From Bartonella grahamii subsp. shimonis (GTDB taxonomy: Bacteria; Pseudomonadota; Alphaproteobacteria; Rhizobiales; Rhizobiaceae): DNA of 64,000 nucleotides. The stretch is taken from positions 1,896,001 through 1,960,000 of the forward strand of contig NZ_CP123961.1 of assembly GCF_036327415.1 (NCBI RefSeq), in the 5' to 3' direction. The notes below the pieces were generated by a model. That model had not been told where the DNA came from. It did not search any database and saw only the letters and a list, made by a program, of their open reading frames with translations. How positions within the stretch are numbered: the first letter of the stretch is position 1; each line of letters starts with the position of its first letter. The position numbers were made by a program, and so were the translations under genes. Shown here one piece after another: positions 8,968-19,694 of the stretch.

Positions 8968-9327
8968 ATGCAAACTCCAAATCTTAATATTGATCTTTTT
9001 GTAGGCAAAAAAATTCGCTTTAGGCGAAAAATGCTCAAAATGTCTCAAAAAACATTAGGGCATCATTTAGGTGTCACTTTCCAACAAATCCAAAAGTATG
9101 AAAAAGGCTTAAACCGTGTGAGCGCAGGACGTTTAAAGGAAATTTCCGATATATTGGATGTCCCTATTGCCTTTTTTTACGCTGATATCATCACAAAAAA
9201 ACACACCCCGTATCATCATGATGAAATCGCCTCGAGCAAAGAGGAATATTTGCTTTTAAAAAGTTTTAGAATTCTTACATCTGTCAAACAAAAAGCAATT
9301 TTAAAATTAATTGCTGATCAAAATTAA
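8968..9327 (+). CDS. XRE-family HTH regulator of the Brt/Trp type
   Basis: The start at 8968 gives a 119-residue protein beginning MQTPNLNIDLFVGKKIRFRR. The longer in-frame start at 8833 would translate through the structured RNA and is rejected; GGAGGGG lies 5 bases upstream of 8968. The HTH is clear: IRFRRKMLKMSQKTLGHHLG, then VTFQQIQKYEKGLNRVSAGR, then LKEISDILDVPIAFFY, as in Cro/CI-like and SinR-like repressors. The C-terminal part (SSKEEYLLLKSFRILTSVKQ and onward) is a short helical region, probably for dimerisation. Family knowledge: the Trp proteins downstream of Brt RNAs are DNA-binding regulators of Bartonella virulence genes. Its targets here are unknown. Confidence 0.82.
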   Translation: MQTPNLNIDLFVGKKIRFRRKMLKMSQKTLGHHLGVTFQQIQKYEKGLNRVSAGRLKEISDILDVPIAFFYADIITKKHTPYHHDEIASSKEEYLLLKSFRILTSVKQKAILKLIADQN

Positions 9328-9495
9328 AACGTTTTAAAAACATTGGCATAGGGTACCGCCCGCTCTGTTCTTTGCTTCCTTTCCACACATCAAAGGATGC
9401 AAATTCCTCCTCAAACTGGTTGATAAACAATCCCACTTCTCAAAAACAGCTCCTTATCGGCGTCTCATTTCATATGGTTCCTTTCACAAAATTAG

Positions 9496-10332
9496 ACAAG
9501 CAACCTCTCCCCTGAATAATTCACCACACTCTCTCATCAACACACCCCATACATACAGTTTTTATGTCTTATATCCCCCCCAAGCGATGATGTTTTTACA
9601 GAACAACAGAATAAGCATTCATGCGGATTTTAAAAAAAGTCAGCCCCTTCTTCGCTGTAGACACTCCATTTATTTAAAACGATGGGTATTTAATATACCT
9701 GCTATAAAGACTTGGTAACTGTTATAAATTCTAAAGGCATGTTTTTTCCTCTAAAATCTTAATGCTACACCAACTCCATCACAAGACAAGATATTGATTT
9801 ATAAAGAGTGTTCATTATTTTTCATGTTAAATGAGAATCCAGAATATCGTGAGATTCTTTCCTTTCAGATCTCTCTCATGTTGAATCAATCAAAACCACT
9901 TGCTTGCACGTTACAAGCAACCCCTCCCCTGAATAATTCACCACACTCTCTCATCAACACACCCCATACATACAGTTTTTATGTCTTATATCCCCCCCAA
10001 GCGATGATGTTTTTACAGAACAACAGAATAAGCATTCATGCGGATTTTAAAAAAAGTCAGCCCCTTCTTCGCTGTAGACACTCCATTTATTTAAAACGAT
10101 GGGTATTTAATATACCTGCTATAAAGACTTGGTAACTGTTATAAATTCTAAAGGCATGTTTTTTCCTCTAAAATCTTAATGCTACACCAACTCCATCACA
10201 AGACAAGATATTGATTTATAAAGAGTGTTCATTATTTTTCATGTTAAATGAGAATCAAGAATATCGTAAGATTCTTTCATTTCAGATCTCTCTCATGTTG
10301 TATCAATCAAAACCATTCGCTTGCACGTTACA
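9496..10332 (+). repeat. Tandem duplication, two units of 417 bp
   Basis: The sequence from about 9496 (acaagcaac ... cctgaataattcacc) repeats with an offset of 417 bases from about 9913, with only a few differences. Each unit ends in the integrase-repeat leader (attgatttata ... gaatcaatcaaaacc ... gcttgcacgttacaagca), at about 9791-9920 and 10208-10334. The duplication therefore starts and ends at the same short acaagca sequence, as expected for unequal crossing-over between leader copies. A 113-codon frame inside (9794-10135) is not credible as a gene. Confidence 0.8.
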
Positions 10333-10640
10333 AGCAGAAAGGGCCCTTGTGAATAAAAAACTATTAAGAAAAGATTAAAAATGCTTCTAATGAACCGTCT
10401 CAAGTCCAAGGGCTGCCTCAACACTGGGAGAGGGCTGTAGCAACACCCACGAGCTGACAAAGTGTGTGATAGTGCCTGCTTGCTTCTTCATAAGCGTAAA
10501 GATGGTGGTGCTCAATAGATTTATGATTATACCATTCACGAACAGCGTCACAAAATAGGCTTGGATACCTTGAGAAATGTTTCTATAAGCAATGCTATCC
10601 AGTTTTCTCGTGAAAATAATCCTCAATCTAACAAAGATGA
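10333..10640 (+). repeat. Dispersed repeat: decayed integrase N-terminus (copy E)
   Basis: Read in frame from about 10480, the sequence gives LLLHKRKDGGAQ, a stop, IYDYTIHEQRHKIGLDTL and RNVSIS. This matches the DUF4102-type N-terminal domain of phage integrases (D-x-x-G-L-x-L ... W-x-x-x-Y ... G-R-R ... G-L-G). The stop and the loss of the downstream core show it is inert. It follows directly on the second leader of the tandem duplication. Confidence 0.62.
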
Positions 10641-10773
10641 AACAAACAATAGGATTGCAAATATGATTTTGGAAGCTCATCTGAAAGATGAAAAATGACA
10701 AAAATCTCCGCTATAAAAATTAAAGAAGCAACTATTCGTTGAACCATAACTTCTTTATTTTAGCATTTTTATA

Positions 10774-11034
10774 TCATACTTTACTGTTGAGATGCATGAC
10801 TGTTAAAACGCGTGACCACGATCTGTAGAATAGCTTTGGCGAGAAAAACATTTCAGTATCTGCTTGTAAGACATTTTGACAATTTTTAGATTCCTTAACA
10901 GCTTGTCCTGAAAGAAAACACTTCTTTCCCCATTCTTCCCTTAATTTTGCATCTTTCTTAAAATCTTCCACACTATAGATTTTTTCACACCCCACGACGA
11001 ATAATAGAGCTATGTATAATAAAATATTTTTTCA
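10774..11034 (-). pseudogene. Broken third copy of the EexN-like lipoprotein
   Basis: The reverse strand shows FVVGCEKIYSVEDFKKDAKL, REEWGKKC and SKNCQNVLQADTEMF, clearly the same family as 288-575. An ATG near 11034 starts out of frame: loss of one A in the ATGAAAAAAT run separates it from the signal peptide. After QADTEMF the sequence also departs from the family, consistent with a second frameshift. No intact lipoprotein can be made. Confidence 0.65.
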
Positions 11035-11176
11035 TTTTACCCTTCTTTAAATACCTTATCTATTAACATCATTCCCCAAATGGGTTTTAAATTTTCATAC
11101 CCTATAACAATATAGCCTTATTATCGCTTGCTTGCTTTCAAAGTGGGCACTCTAAGTAAAATAACGCAAAAAGAGC

Positions 11177-11371
11177 TCACAACAGCCATCGTATGAGTTT
11201 GTCATAAGATACAATGAGAAGGAAAGAGCCCAGGCTGAGTAAAAATGACAAAATCAGAAGATGTACTAATGTTTTTATCCAATTGATTTCAAATAGCGAC
11301 ACTGCGATAGAAATCGCCGCTAGCCTTATAGAAAGCCTATGAGGCATTATAATGCTTAGTATCACTATCAA
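11177..11371 (-). CDS. Possible small hydrophobic protein
   Basis: A 64-codon frame encodes a very hydrophobic peptide with two potential membrane segments (about residues 1-28 and 35-58) and a basic C-terminus (YDKLIRWLL). No family is recognised and no good ribosome-binding site is seen. It sits in accessory DNA next to a pseudogene and may be a chance frame or a fragment of a larger membrane protein. Confidence 0.25.
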   Translation of the reverse strand: MIVILSIIMPHRLSIRLAAISIAVSLFEINWIKTLVHLLILSFLLSLGSFLLIVSYDKLIRWLL

Positions 11372-12067
11372 CGGACCACAAAGCCATTACAAAAAAGTAT
11401 GAGCCCTTTTTATCTATGTGTATGTTGATTATTTTTTTCCCCCATCGAATGCTTAAATAAAAACGTTTTGTGATATATAGAAAATAATCAACAATGCAAA
11501 TCATTTTTACGAAGATTTCTTCGTGTAGAGTCTATTTGAAATTCATTATTTGGAAGTCTGAATTTAGCAGCAGATAATTATGAAAACTTTGCAAGAAATG
11601 CAATAGATTGATCACTTTTAAAGAAGTAAAAAACCGTGATCCAATCCTGAAGACAAAATTCTGATGAAAAAACTTTCGCTATGAATTCTTTTAAGGCATT
11701 GTAAAATATTCTATCAGTTATATCAAACGTTATCCCATTTTGGGGTTTGTTCATTTTTCACTTTTATCAACTCCACTCTAGAAATCCGTTTCTTGAGCTT
11801 TTTTTATCGTCTCACTTTCTCCTTCAAACACAAATATTCAAAAACGCTTTGCCACCAACAATGAAATTTTCCTGCTTTTATAAAACACATAAGTAAAGAC
11901 AGAGAAGCGATTTCGAGAGCCCCTCTTGAAAAGGAAAGTATCATCCATTTATTTCAAAAACGAAAATAATTTCACGGTTTATTCAAATTTGCCCCATGGT
12001 CTGGTACAATTTTATTGATAAAGTTTTCTCTATAAAAAATTTAAGTAAATATGTTCATTAAAGCCAA
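11372..12067. other. Intergenic region with no recognisable gene
   Basis: About 700 bases of AT-rich sequence with frequent stops in all frames. No integrase leader, hairpin or known RNA was recognised. Confidence 0.45.
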
Positions 12068-12793
12068 TCACGGATTTGCAAAGGGGTTGTAAGACCCATT
12101 ATCTCGCCGCCATTTTAAAGGTTCGCTGAAATCACTTGACCAAAGACCAATCTTGTTGTTGCGTGCTTTTTCTTCCGCATGATGGTACTGGACTGGAATA
12201 GGATTTTTCCCCTCTCTTGAGAGTACCAACATACCTTCTATAAGACCTGCCTCAGCTAAATCAACCCCTTGAACAAAACATTGCGCATAATAAACACCAT
12301 TGTGCATCAAAGCCTGTTTACAGGATAAATCCTGCCCAAGTGTTTTGGTGACAAGCCAAGCCGTTGTAACCGCGCCACAGGGCCATTCTTGATCTTTTAA
12401 TCGTGCTTTTTGGCGTGGAGCACATGTATCTACACCATAAAGATGAATATCACGAGTGATATGTGAGCGCCAAGATTGTGCAGCAGGCGTCAGTAATTTA
12501 AATGTAACCCCACTTGTAACAGAGGCCTTACCATGAAAAACAACAGCATTATTTGCAACATTGTTTAATGAAACACTTTTCTGCAAATCGAGAGCTGATT
12601 CATTTTTTTCTAATTGCTGTTTGGTGATAGATTTAACCAACTTTTCTTCTTCTCGATAAAAATTGAAAATATCTTGGATATCTTGCATCTCAAATGTTTT
12701 AAGAATGCTGAAATCTATTTTATCTTTATACTGGCTTAATCCCCACACTATGGAACCCATAATGTAGATAATAACAATCAATTTAAATAGCAT
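12068..12793 (-). CDS. Thermonuclease (SNase)-like membrane-anchored protein
   Basis: This 241-residue protein has a single N-terminal hydrophobic segment (LFKLIVIIYIMGSIVWGL), an uncleaved anchor or signal, then a charged linker. The C-terminal half resembles SNase-like proteins such as rhizobial ExoI: LYGVDTCAPRQKA, CGAVTTAWLVTKTL, YYAQCFVQGVDLAEAGLIEG and AEEKARNNKIGLW. Four cysteines in this half may form disulfides, fitting an extracytoplasmic location. In staphylococcal nuclease two arginines and acidic residues make the active site; I cannot confirm that all are present, so activity is uncertain. It is transcribed away from the virB operon. Confidence 0.7.
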   Translation of the reverse strand: MLFKLIVIIYIMGSIVWGLSQYKDKIDFSILKTFEMQDIQDIFNFYREEEKLVKSITKQQLEKNESALDLQKSVSLNNVANNAVVFHGKASVTSGVTFKLLTPAAQSWRSHITRDIHLYGVDTCAPRQKARLKDQEWPCGAVTTAWLVTKTLGQDLSCKQALMHNGVYYAQCFVQGVDLAEAGLIEGMLVLSREGKNPIPVQYHHAEEKARNNKIGLWSSDFSEPLKWRRDNGSYNPFANP

Positions 12794-13190
12794 TTCTTAA
12801 TACGCTCGCTCAAAAAATTCATTGTTTCTCTATCCTTTCACATTATTTATCAGCAATCCCTTTGTTTTTAAAGAAAAAATCTAAATATCTGTGTTGCATA
12901 TTAACTACATTTTGTAAAGAATAATATTCCTTCTTACATTGTTTTAATATTGTTGTTTTTACCAATGCATACAACTTAAAATTGCCATTTTCATATAACA
13001 CAATCGGAATTTGAAAAGACTTCTGTCTCTTTAAGAAAAAGAGTTTGAGAGTGAATAGATCCACTATCAATGCTTTTAAAACAAGCAAACGAGAAGAGTT
13101 TAACTGTCATCAAACGACAACGTTCTTCAGTTTTTAGAGGCAATAGAATGTCGACATATGAACAAATATTATTTGTTAAAGAGAGGTAAA

Positions 13191-13517
13191 ATGACAGATA
13201 ATAGATCCCAGAACATCATTTTTATCGTTATCATGACTATGCTGCTTTTTACAGTATTGCTTGTATCAGATCCTTCTTATGCTGCTTCTGCTACTAGTGG
13301 GGGTGGTTTCGGGAATCTTGATGGTGTTTTAGGCAACATTGTCACAATGATGACAGGTCCAACGGCAAAGCTTATTGCAATTATATGTGTTGCTGCTGTG
13401 GGTATTGGCTGGATGTACGGCTTTATTGACTTACGCAAAGCAGCTTACTGTGTTCTTGGTATTGCTATTGTTTTTGGTGCTCCCACTCTCGTCACTAAAT
13501 TAGCGGGAACAACATAA
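13191..13517 (+). CDS. virB2: VirB2 major T4SS pilin
   Basis: The start at 13191 (MTDNRSQN) is preceded by GAGAGG and preferred over the in-frame ATG at 13158. The 108-residue precursor has a long signal sequence ending in SDPSYA, and a mature region with two hydrophobic helices (LGNIVTMMTGPTAKLIAIIC and AAYCVLGIAIVFGAPTLV) separated by a short polar turn, the standard pilin layout. VirB2 is inserted in the inner membrane and polymerises into the T4SS pilus. It is the first gene of the operon; as in other Bartonella VirB/D4 loci there is no virB1 transglycosylase gene upstream. Confidence 0.93.
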   Translation: MTDNRSQNIIFIVIMTMLLFTVLLVSDPSYAASATSGGGFGNLDGVLGNIVTMMTGPTAKLIAIICVAAVGIGWMYGFIDLRKAAYCVLGIAIVFGAPTLVTKLAGTT

Positions 13518-13826
13518 ATGAACGAAGATACTCTTTTCCTTGCCTGTACGCGCCCAGCTATGTTTGCTGGTGTCACAATGGAAGCGATGGCGCTCAATGT
13601 CATGGCGACATCCGTTCTTTTTATTTTGACGAGTGGTTTTACCATGATGGGTCTTGGTATTGGGATGCACTTTATTTTGCGTGAAGTGACAAAGCATGAT
13701 CACAACCAATTTCGCGTATTATTTGCTTGGCTTAATACCCGTGGAAAACAAAAAAATCTCAACCGATGGGGAGGGGGTTCTACCTCCCCCTTGCGCCTTA
13801 TCCGCACTTATAAAGAACTAAGCTGA
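13518..13826 (+). CDS. virB3: VirB3 inner-membrane T4SS component
   Basis: This 102-residue protein begins right after the virB2 stop (TAAATG). It has the family pattern LACTRPAMFAGVTM at the N-terminus followed by one hydrophobic hairpin (about residues 22-52), then a basic cytoplasmic tail ending LRLIRTYKELS. VirB3 works with VirB4 in pilus assembly at the inner membrane. The length and position match the family. Confidence 0.93.
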   Translation: MNEDTLFLACTRPAMFAGVTMEAMALNVMATSVLFILTSGFTMMGLGIGMHFILREVTKHDHNQFRVLFAWLNTRGKQKNLNRWGGGSTSPLRLIRTYKELS

Positions 13827-13839
13827 AGGAGCCAAACCG

Positions 13840-16203
13840 GTGAAACAGATGTCAATAATGAAACGGGAAACTTTGCCTGAAGAATATATTCCCTATATAC
13901 GCTATATCAACCAACATGTCGTTGCTTTAAACTCGCGCTGTTTAATGGTTGTGATGGCTGTTGAGGGTGTAAATTTTGACACTGTGGATATTGATCAATT
14001 AAATTCTTTACACAACCAATTAAATACCCTTTTAAAAAATATCGCAGATGAACGGGTTGCTTTATATTCTCACATCATCCGCCGCCGTGAAACGATTTAC
14101 CCAGAAGGTCATTTTCTTTCATCTTTTGCAACAACATTAGATGAAAAATATAAAAAGAAAATGGTTTCACAAGAACTGTATAGAAATGATCTGTTTATTT
14201 CACTACTTTGGAATCCGGCAGTAGATAAAACAGAACAACTAGTTTCATTTTTTCAGCGCTTGGGCAAAGCGAAGAAAACACAATCTGAACCCGATGAAGA
14301 AGCTATTCGTAAACTCGAAGAGTTAAGTCAAAATCTTATGCAAGGTTTGGAAGAATATGGAGTCCGTCTGCTATCAATCTATGAACATGAAGGAATTTTA
14401 TTTTCTGAACAAAGTGAATTTCTCCACCAGCTAGTGGGGGGAAGACGTGAGCGTGTTCCTCTCACATTTGGAACTATTGCTTCAACGATTTACTCGGATC
14501 GTGTTATTTTTGGGAAAGAAATTATCGAAATTCGCCATGAAAGCAATGAACGTTTTGTGGGCATATTTGGATGGAAAGAATACCCTTCTAAAACACGCCC
14601 TGGTATGACTGATGGTTTGCTTACGGTACCATTTGAATTCATTTTAACACAATCCTTTGTCTTTAAAAGTAAGGCGGCTGCCAGTGCGATTATGAGCCGC
14701 AAGCAAAATCAAATGATCAATGCAGCCGACCGTGCTAGCTCACAAATTGATGCACTGGATGAAGCGCTAGATGATTTAGAATCAAACCGTTTTGTTTTGG
14801 GTGAACATCACATTTCTTTAGCTGTTTTTGCTGATCACCCCAAGATATTGACTGAGAACTTATCAAAAGCACGAGTCCATTTAACCAATGGGGGAGCCGT
14901 AATTGCCAGAGAAGATTTAGGATTGGAGGCTGCATGGTGGGCACAGCTTCCTGGAAACTTTAGCTATCGTGCCCGTTCAGGCGCCATTACTAGCAGAAAC
15001 TTTGCCGCTTTATCACCCTTCCATTCTTTCCCCGTTGGCAAACTGAACGATAATGTTTGGGGAGCTGCTGTCGCATTACTAAAAACACAAGCTGGTTCAC
15101 CTTACTATTTTAATTTTCATTATGGCGATCTTGGAAACACGTTTGTTTGTGGTCCATCGGGATCTGGTAAAACAGTGATTATTAATTTTCTTCTTGCACA
15201 ATTACAAAAACACAATCCAACAATGGTTTTTTTTGATAAAGATCAAGGAGCGGAGATTTTTGTACGAGCTGGAGGAGGGAAATATAAACCTTTAAAAAAT
15301 GGAAAACCCACAGGTATTGCTCCCTTAAAGGGCATGGAATACACCGAAAAAAATAAAATCTTTCTTCGTAATTGGATCTTAAAGCTGGTGACCGCTGAAG
15401 GGCAAATTGTAACAGAAGAAGAGCGACAAGATATCGCCAAAGCCATCGATTCTTTAGAAAACTTACCCCCAACACAACGCTCTCTTGGTGCCCTTCAACT
15501 GTTTTTTGACAACACATCAAAAGAAGGGATTGCCATACGACTGCAACGCTGGATTAGAGGCAATGATTTAGGATGGGTTTTTGATAATGATCAAGATGAT
15601 CTCGATTTAAATGCGCAGTTTATTGGATATGACATGACCGATTTCTTAGACAATGAAGAAATTCGGCGTCCCTTAATGATGTATCTTTTTCACCGCATTC
15701 TTGATTTGATTGATGGGCGGCGCATTATTATTGTCGTTGATGAATTCTGGAAAGCTTTGGAAGATGATTCATTCAAAGCTTTTGCGCAAGATCGGCTAAA
15801 AACAATCCGTAAACAAAATGGCATGATGCTTTTTGCAACACAAAGCCCTAAAGATGCTTTGAACTCAACAATCGCGCATACAATTATTGAGCAATGCCCC
15901 ACCCAAATATTTTTTCCAAATCAAAAAGCAAATTACAATGATTATGTTGAAGCTTTCAAACTCACTGAGCGTGAATTTGAGCTGATACAGTCAGAATTAA
16001 GCAGAGAATCCCGTCGTTTTCTCGTCAAACAAGGACAAAGTTCCGTCGTTGCAGAACTTAACTTACGTGGAATGAATGATGAGATCGCCGTTTTAAGCGG
16101 TACAACAAAAAACATTGAACTCATGAATGAAATTATCAACGAATATGGAGCTGCCCCTGACAAATGGCTGCCCATATTTTATCAAAGGAGAAAAAATCAA
16201 TGA
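13840..16203 (+). CDS. virB4: VirB4 T4SS ATPase
   Basis: This 787-residue ATPase powers pilus assembly and substrate transfer at the cytoplasmic face of the inner membrane. The CagE/TrbE/VirB4 N-terminal domain covers roughly the first 400 residues. Walker A is GPSGSGKTV at residues 438-446, and Walker B is RRIIIVVDEFW around residues 626-636. RKQNGMMLFATQSPKDAL and IEQCPTQIFFPN are the conserved motifs that follow. I take the GTG at 13840, with AAGGAG upstream; an ATG nine bases later (MSIMKRE) is the alternative. The stop overlaps the virB5 start (ATGA). Confidence 0.95.
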   Translation: MKQMSIMKRETLPEEYIPYIRYINQHVVALNSRCLMVVMAVEGVNFDTVDIDQLNSLHNQLNTLLKNIADERVALYSHIIRRRETIYPEGHFLSSFATTLDEKYKKKMVSQELYRNDLFISLLWNPAVDKTEQLVSFFQRLGKAKKTQSEPDEEAIRKLEELSQNLMQGLEEYGVRLLSIYEHEGILFSEQSEFLHQLVGGRRERVPLTFGTIASTIYSDRVIFGKEIIEIRHESNERFVGIFGWKEYPSKTRPGMTDGLLTVPFEFILTQSFVFKSKAAASAIMSRKQNQMINAADRASSQIDALDEALDDLESNRFVLGEHHISLAVFADHPKILTENLSKARVHLTNGGAVIAREDLGLEAAWWAQLPGNFSYRARSGAITSRNFAALSPFHSFPVGKLNDNVWGAAVALLKTQAGSPYYFNFHYGDLGNTFVCGPSGSGKTVIINFLLAQLQKHNPTMVFFDKDQGAEIFVRAGGGKYKPLKNGKPTGIAPLKGMEYTEKNKIFLRNWILKLVTAEGQIVTEEERQDIAKAIDSLENLPPTQRSLGALQLFFDNTSKEGIAIRLQRWIRGNDLGWVFDNDQDDLDLNAQFIGYDMTDFLDNEEIRRPLMMYLFHRILDLIDGRRIIIVVDEFWKALEDDSFKAFAQDRLKTIRKQNGMMLFATQSPKDALNSTIAHTIIEQCPTQIFFPNQKANYNDYVEAFKLTEREFELIQSELSRESRRFLVKQGQSSVVAELNLRGMNDEIAVLSGTTKNIELMNEIINEYGAAPDKWLPIFYQRRKNQ

Positions 16204-16685
16204 AAAAATATGGCTTAGTTACACTGTTATCTTTTTCTTTTATTTCTCATGCAATATCAGAAACGACACCCGATGCGGATGAATATTATAAGCAAGCACT
16301 CGAGAACACACAAAAATTAGATGCTGCAAAATCAGAAACAGCTGAAAGCATTTATAAGACTGCAGCTGATACTGCAAACAAAATTAAAGAAATAAAGAAT
16401 CAACTTGAACAGATTAAATCAAAACCAGATACAAAACCCGAAGAATTGCAAGCCCTTCGACAAGAGCTTCAAGTAAAACTTTCTCTTCTTCAAGCCGATC
16501 TTCACGCGAATGTTTTAAAACTTCAGGCTCTTGATATGATTCAAGCAAGAGATACGAAGACAAAAGAAGAAATGCGTGAAGAAAAGGAACAACAAAAGCA
16601 TAAAAATATTGCGACACAATTAAAAGAAAAAGAAAAAGCATTAAAAGAAAAACTTGAAAGTACGGATACAAATGTCAGACTTTAG
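16200..16685 (+). CDS. virB5: VirB5 minor pilin / 17-kDa antigen
   Basis: The start at 16200 overlaps the virB4 stop as ATGA, with AAAGGAG upstream, and gives a 161-residue protein; the longer frame from 16164 is rejected. It has a signal peptide (MKKYGLVTLLSFSFISHAIS). The rest is almost all charged helix and coiled coil (KIKEIKNQLEQIKSK, EELQALRQELQ, EKEKALKEKLE), as expected for VirB5-type pilus-tip proteins. In Bartonella this gene product is the immunodominant 17-kDa antigen. Confidence 0.92.
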   Translation: MKKYGLVTLLSFSFISHAISETTPDADEYYKQALENTQKLDAAKSETAESIYKTAADTANKIKEIKNQLEQIKSKPDTKPEELQALRQELQVKLSLLQADLHANVLKLQALDMIQARDTKTKEEMREEKEQQKHKNIATQLKEKEKALKEKLESTDTNVRL

Positions 16686-17649
16686 TTTTTCTCCATTTGC
16701 AAGCGTTTCTGGGTATATTTTAAAACCCCTCGATAATGTGGTGGACACAACGGTGAGTGGGTTATCTTCTGCTATTTCGGCACCCTTAAATCTCGCCGCA
16801 ATTATTTTTATCTTTCTTTATGGCTATAATGTTATGACGGGTCGCGTTGCGCTTTCCATGCATAGTCTTCTCAATAACGTTGTTAAAATCGTTGTTGTGA
16901 CAACAATGGCAACGAATGCGGATACATTTAATACTTATGTCAAGGATATTTTCTTCAATGACTTATCCAACGCTATTGGAAATGCGCTTAACAGCAATCC
17001 TGCAAGCTCCAATGTTTTTGACTATATTTTGGTCAAGGCAAGTGCTCGCTATCAAGAAGTTTTATACAATGCTTGGTTTTTTGAAAAGATCGTTGTGGGG
17101 CTTCTTGGTTCTATCATGCTTTTAGCCGTTATTCTTTTTTGTATAGGTGGTTTTATTGTGCAAATGTTTGCACAAGTTGCACTCGTAATGATTATAGGCC
17201 TTGGGCCTCTATTCATTAGTTTATATTTGTTTAATGCAACGCGAAAATATACCGATGCATGGATTACAACTTTGATCAATTTTACCATTTTACAGGTTCT
17301 CGTGATCATGCTTGGAACAATTATATGTGAAGTTATCCTACAGGTTCTCAAAGCTTCATATGAATCAATCTATGTTCTTTTTCCCCCTGTCATCGTCATT
17401 TCTATCATAGGGGTTATTATCTTCCGTGCACTTCCCGGTATTGCAACAGCGCTGGCCTCTGGCGGACCATACTTTAACGCTGGTGTCTCTTCAGGAGGAC
17501 AGGTTTTCACAATGCTTGCCAATGGAGCAAGAGCGAGTGGTAATACAGTAAAAAACGCCGCTTTACAAATCTCAGGTGCTGCCGGTAACGCTGCTAAAGG
17601 CGCGGCAGCAAAAGCAGGAGGAGCTGGAGGTGGTCGTGGTCGGTTTTAA
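16672..17649 (+). CDS. virB6: VirB6 polytopic inner-membrane T4SS channel component
   Basis: The ATG at 16672 (MSDFSFSPFASVSGYI) overlaps the end of virB5 and gives 325 residues. Several hydrophobic segments are seen (about residues 38-57, 75-90, 145-170, 172-200, 205-235 and 240-262). The central aromatic and glycine-rich region GGFIVQMFAQVALVMIIGLG is typical of TrbL/VirB6. The C-terminus is an Ala/Gly-rich, basic, low-complexity tail. VirB6 forms part of the substrate path through the inner membrane. Confidence 0.92.
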   Translation: MSDFSFSPFASVSGYILKPLDNVVDTTVSGLSSAISAPLNLAAIIFIFLYGYNVMTGRVALSMHSLLNNVVKIVVVTTMATNADTFNTYVKDIFFNDLSNAIGNALNSNPASSNVFDYILVKASARYQEVLYNAWFFEKIVVGLLGSIMLLAVILFCIGGFIVQMFAQVALVMIIGLGPLFISLYLFNATRKYTDAWITTLINFTILQVLVIMLGTIICEVILQVLKASYESIYVLFPPVIVISIIGVIIFRALPGIATALASGGPYFNAGVSSGGQVFTMLANGARASGNTVKNAALQISGAAGNAAKGAAAKAGGAGGGRGRF

Positions 17650-17706
17650 GATAAAGCACCTCTTTAAAAGAATAAGCATTTTTGTTTTGCCTTGCGTGCG
17701 CCCTTT

Positions 17707-17760
17707 GGCGCGCGCGCCATGATCCTGTTCCAGGTAAGACCTAACATCTTAGGTCTTACC
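17707..17760 (+). promoter_or_regulatory. Strong intra-operon hairpins between virB6 and virB7
   Basis: GGCGCGCGCGCC (17707-17718) is a 12-base palindrome, and GGTAAGACCTAA and TTAGGTCTTACC (17733-17760) are perfect 12-base arms around a CATC loop. No T-run follows, so this is not a standard terminator. In this 209-base gap, the only large one in the virB2-virB11 run, it may act as an RNA processing or stability element that separates the expression levels of the two halves. Confidence 0.6.
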
Positions 17761-17858
17761 ACAAAATAAATCACAATCTTACATCACATAGACTTGTAAA
17801 AGTGTCCCGAATAAAGGCTCTCATGCATTGTATTCCAAGATATTTGTGAGTTCAAAAA

Positions 17859-19686
<1,828 letters not shown>

Positions 19687-19694
<8 letters not shown>

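Noticed and set aside
9794..10135. 113-codon plus-strand frame in the 417-base duplication
   Set aside because: It runs through the repeat leader and the duplicated noncoding part; no motif, and the same sequence in the first unit is not open in the same way.
12843..13088. 81-codon minus-strand frame upstream of virB2
   Set aside because: No recognisable motif, and it occupies the region where the virB promoter should be. It cannot be ruled out as a small gene but is not supported.
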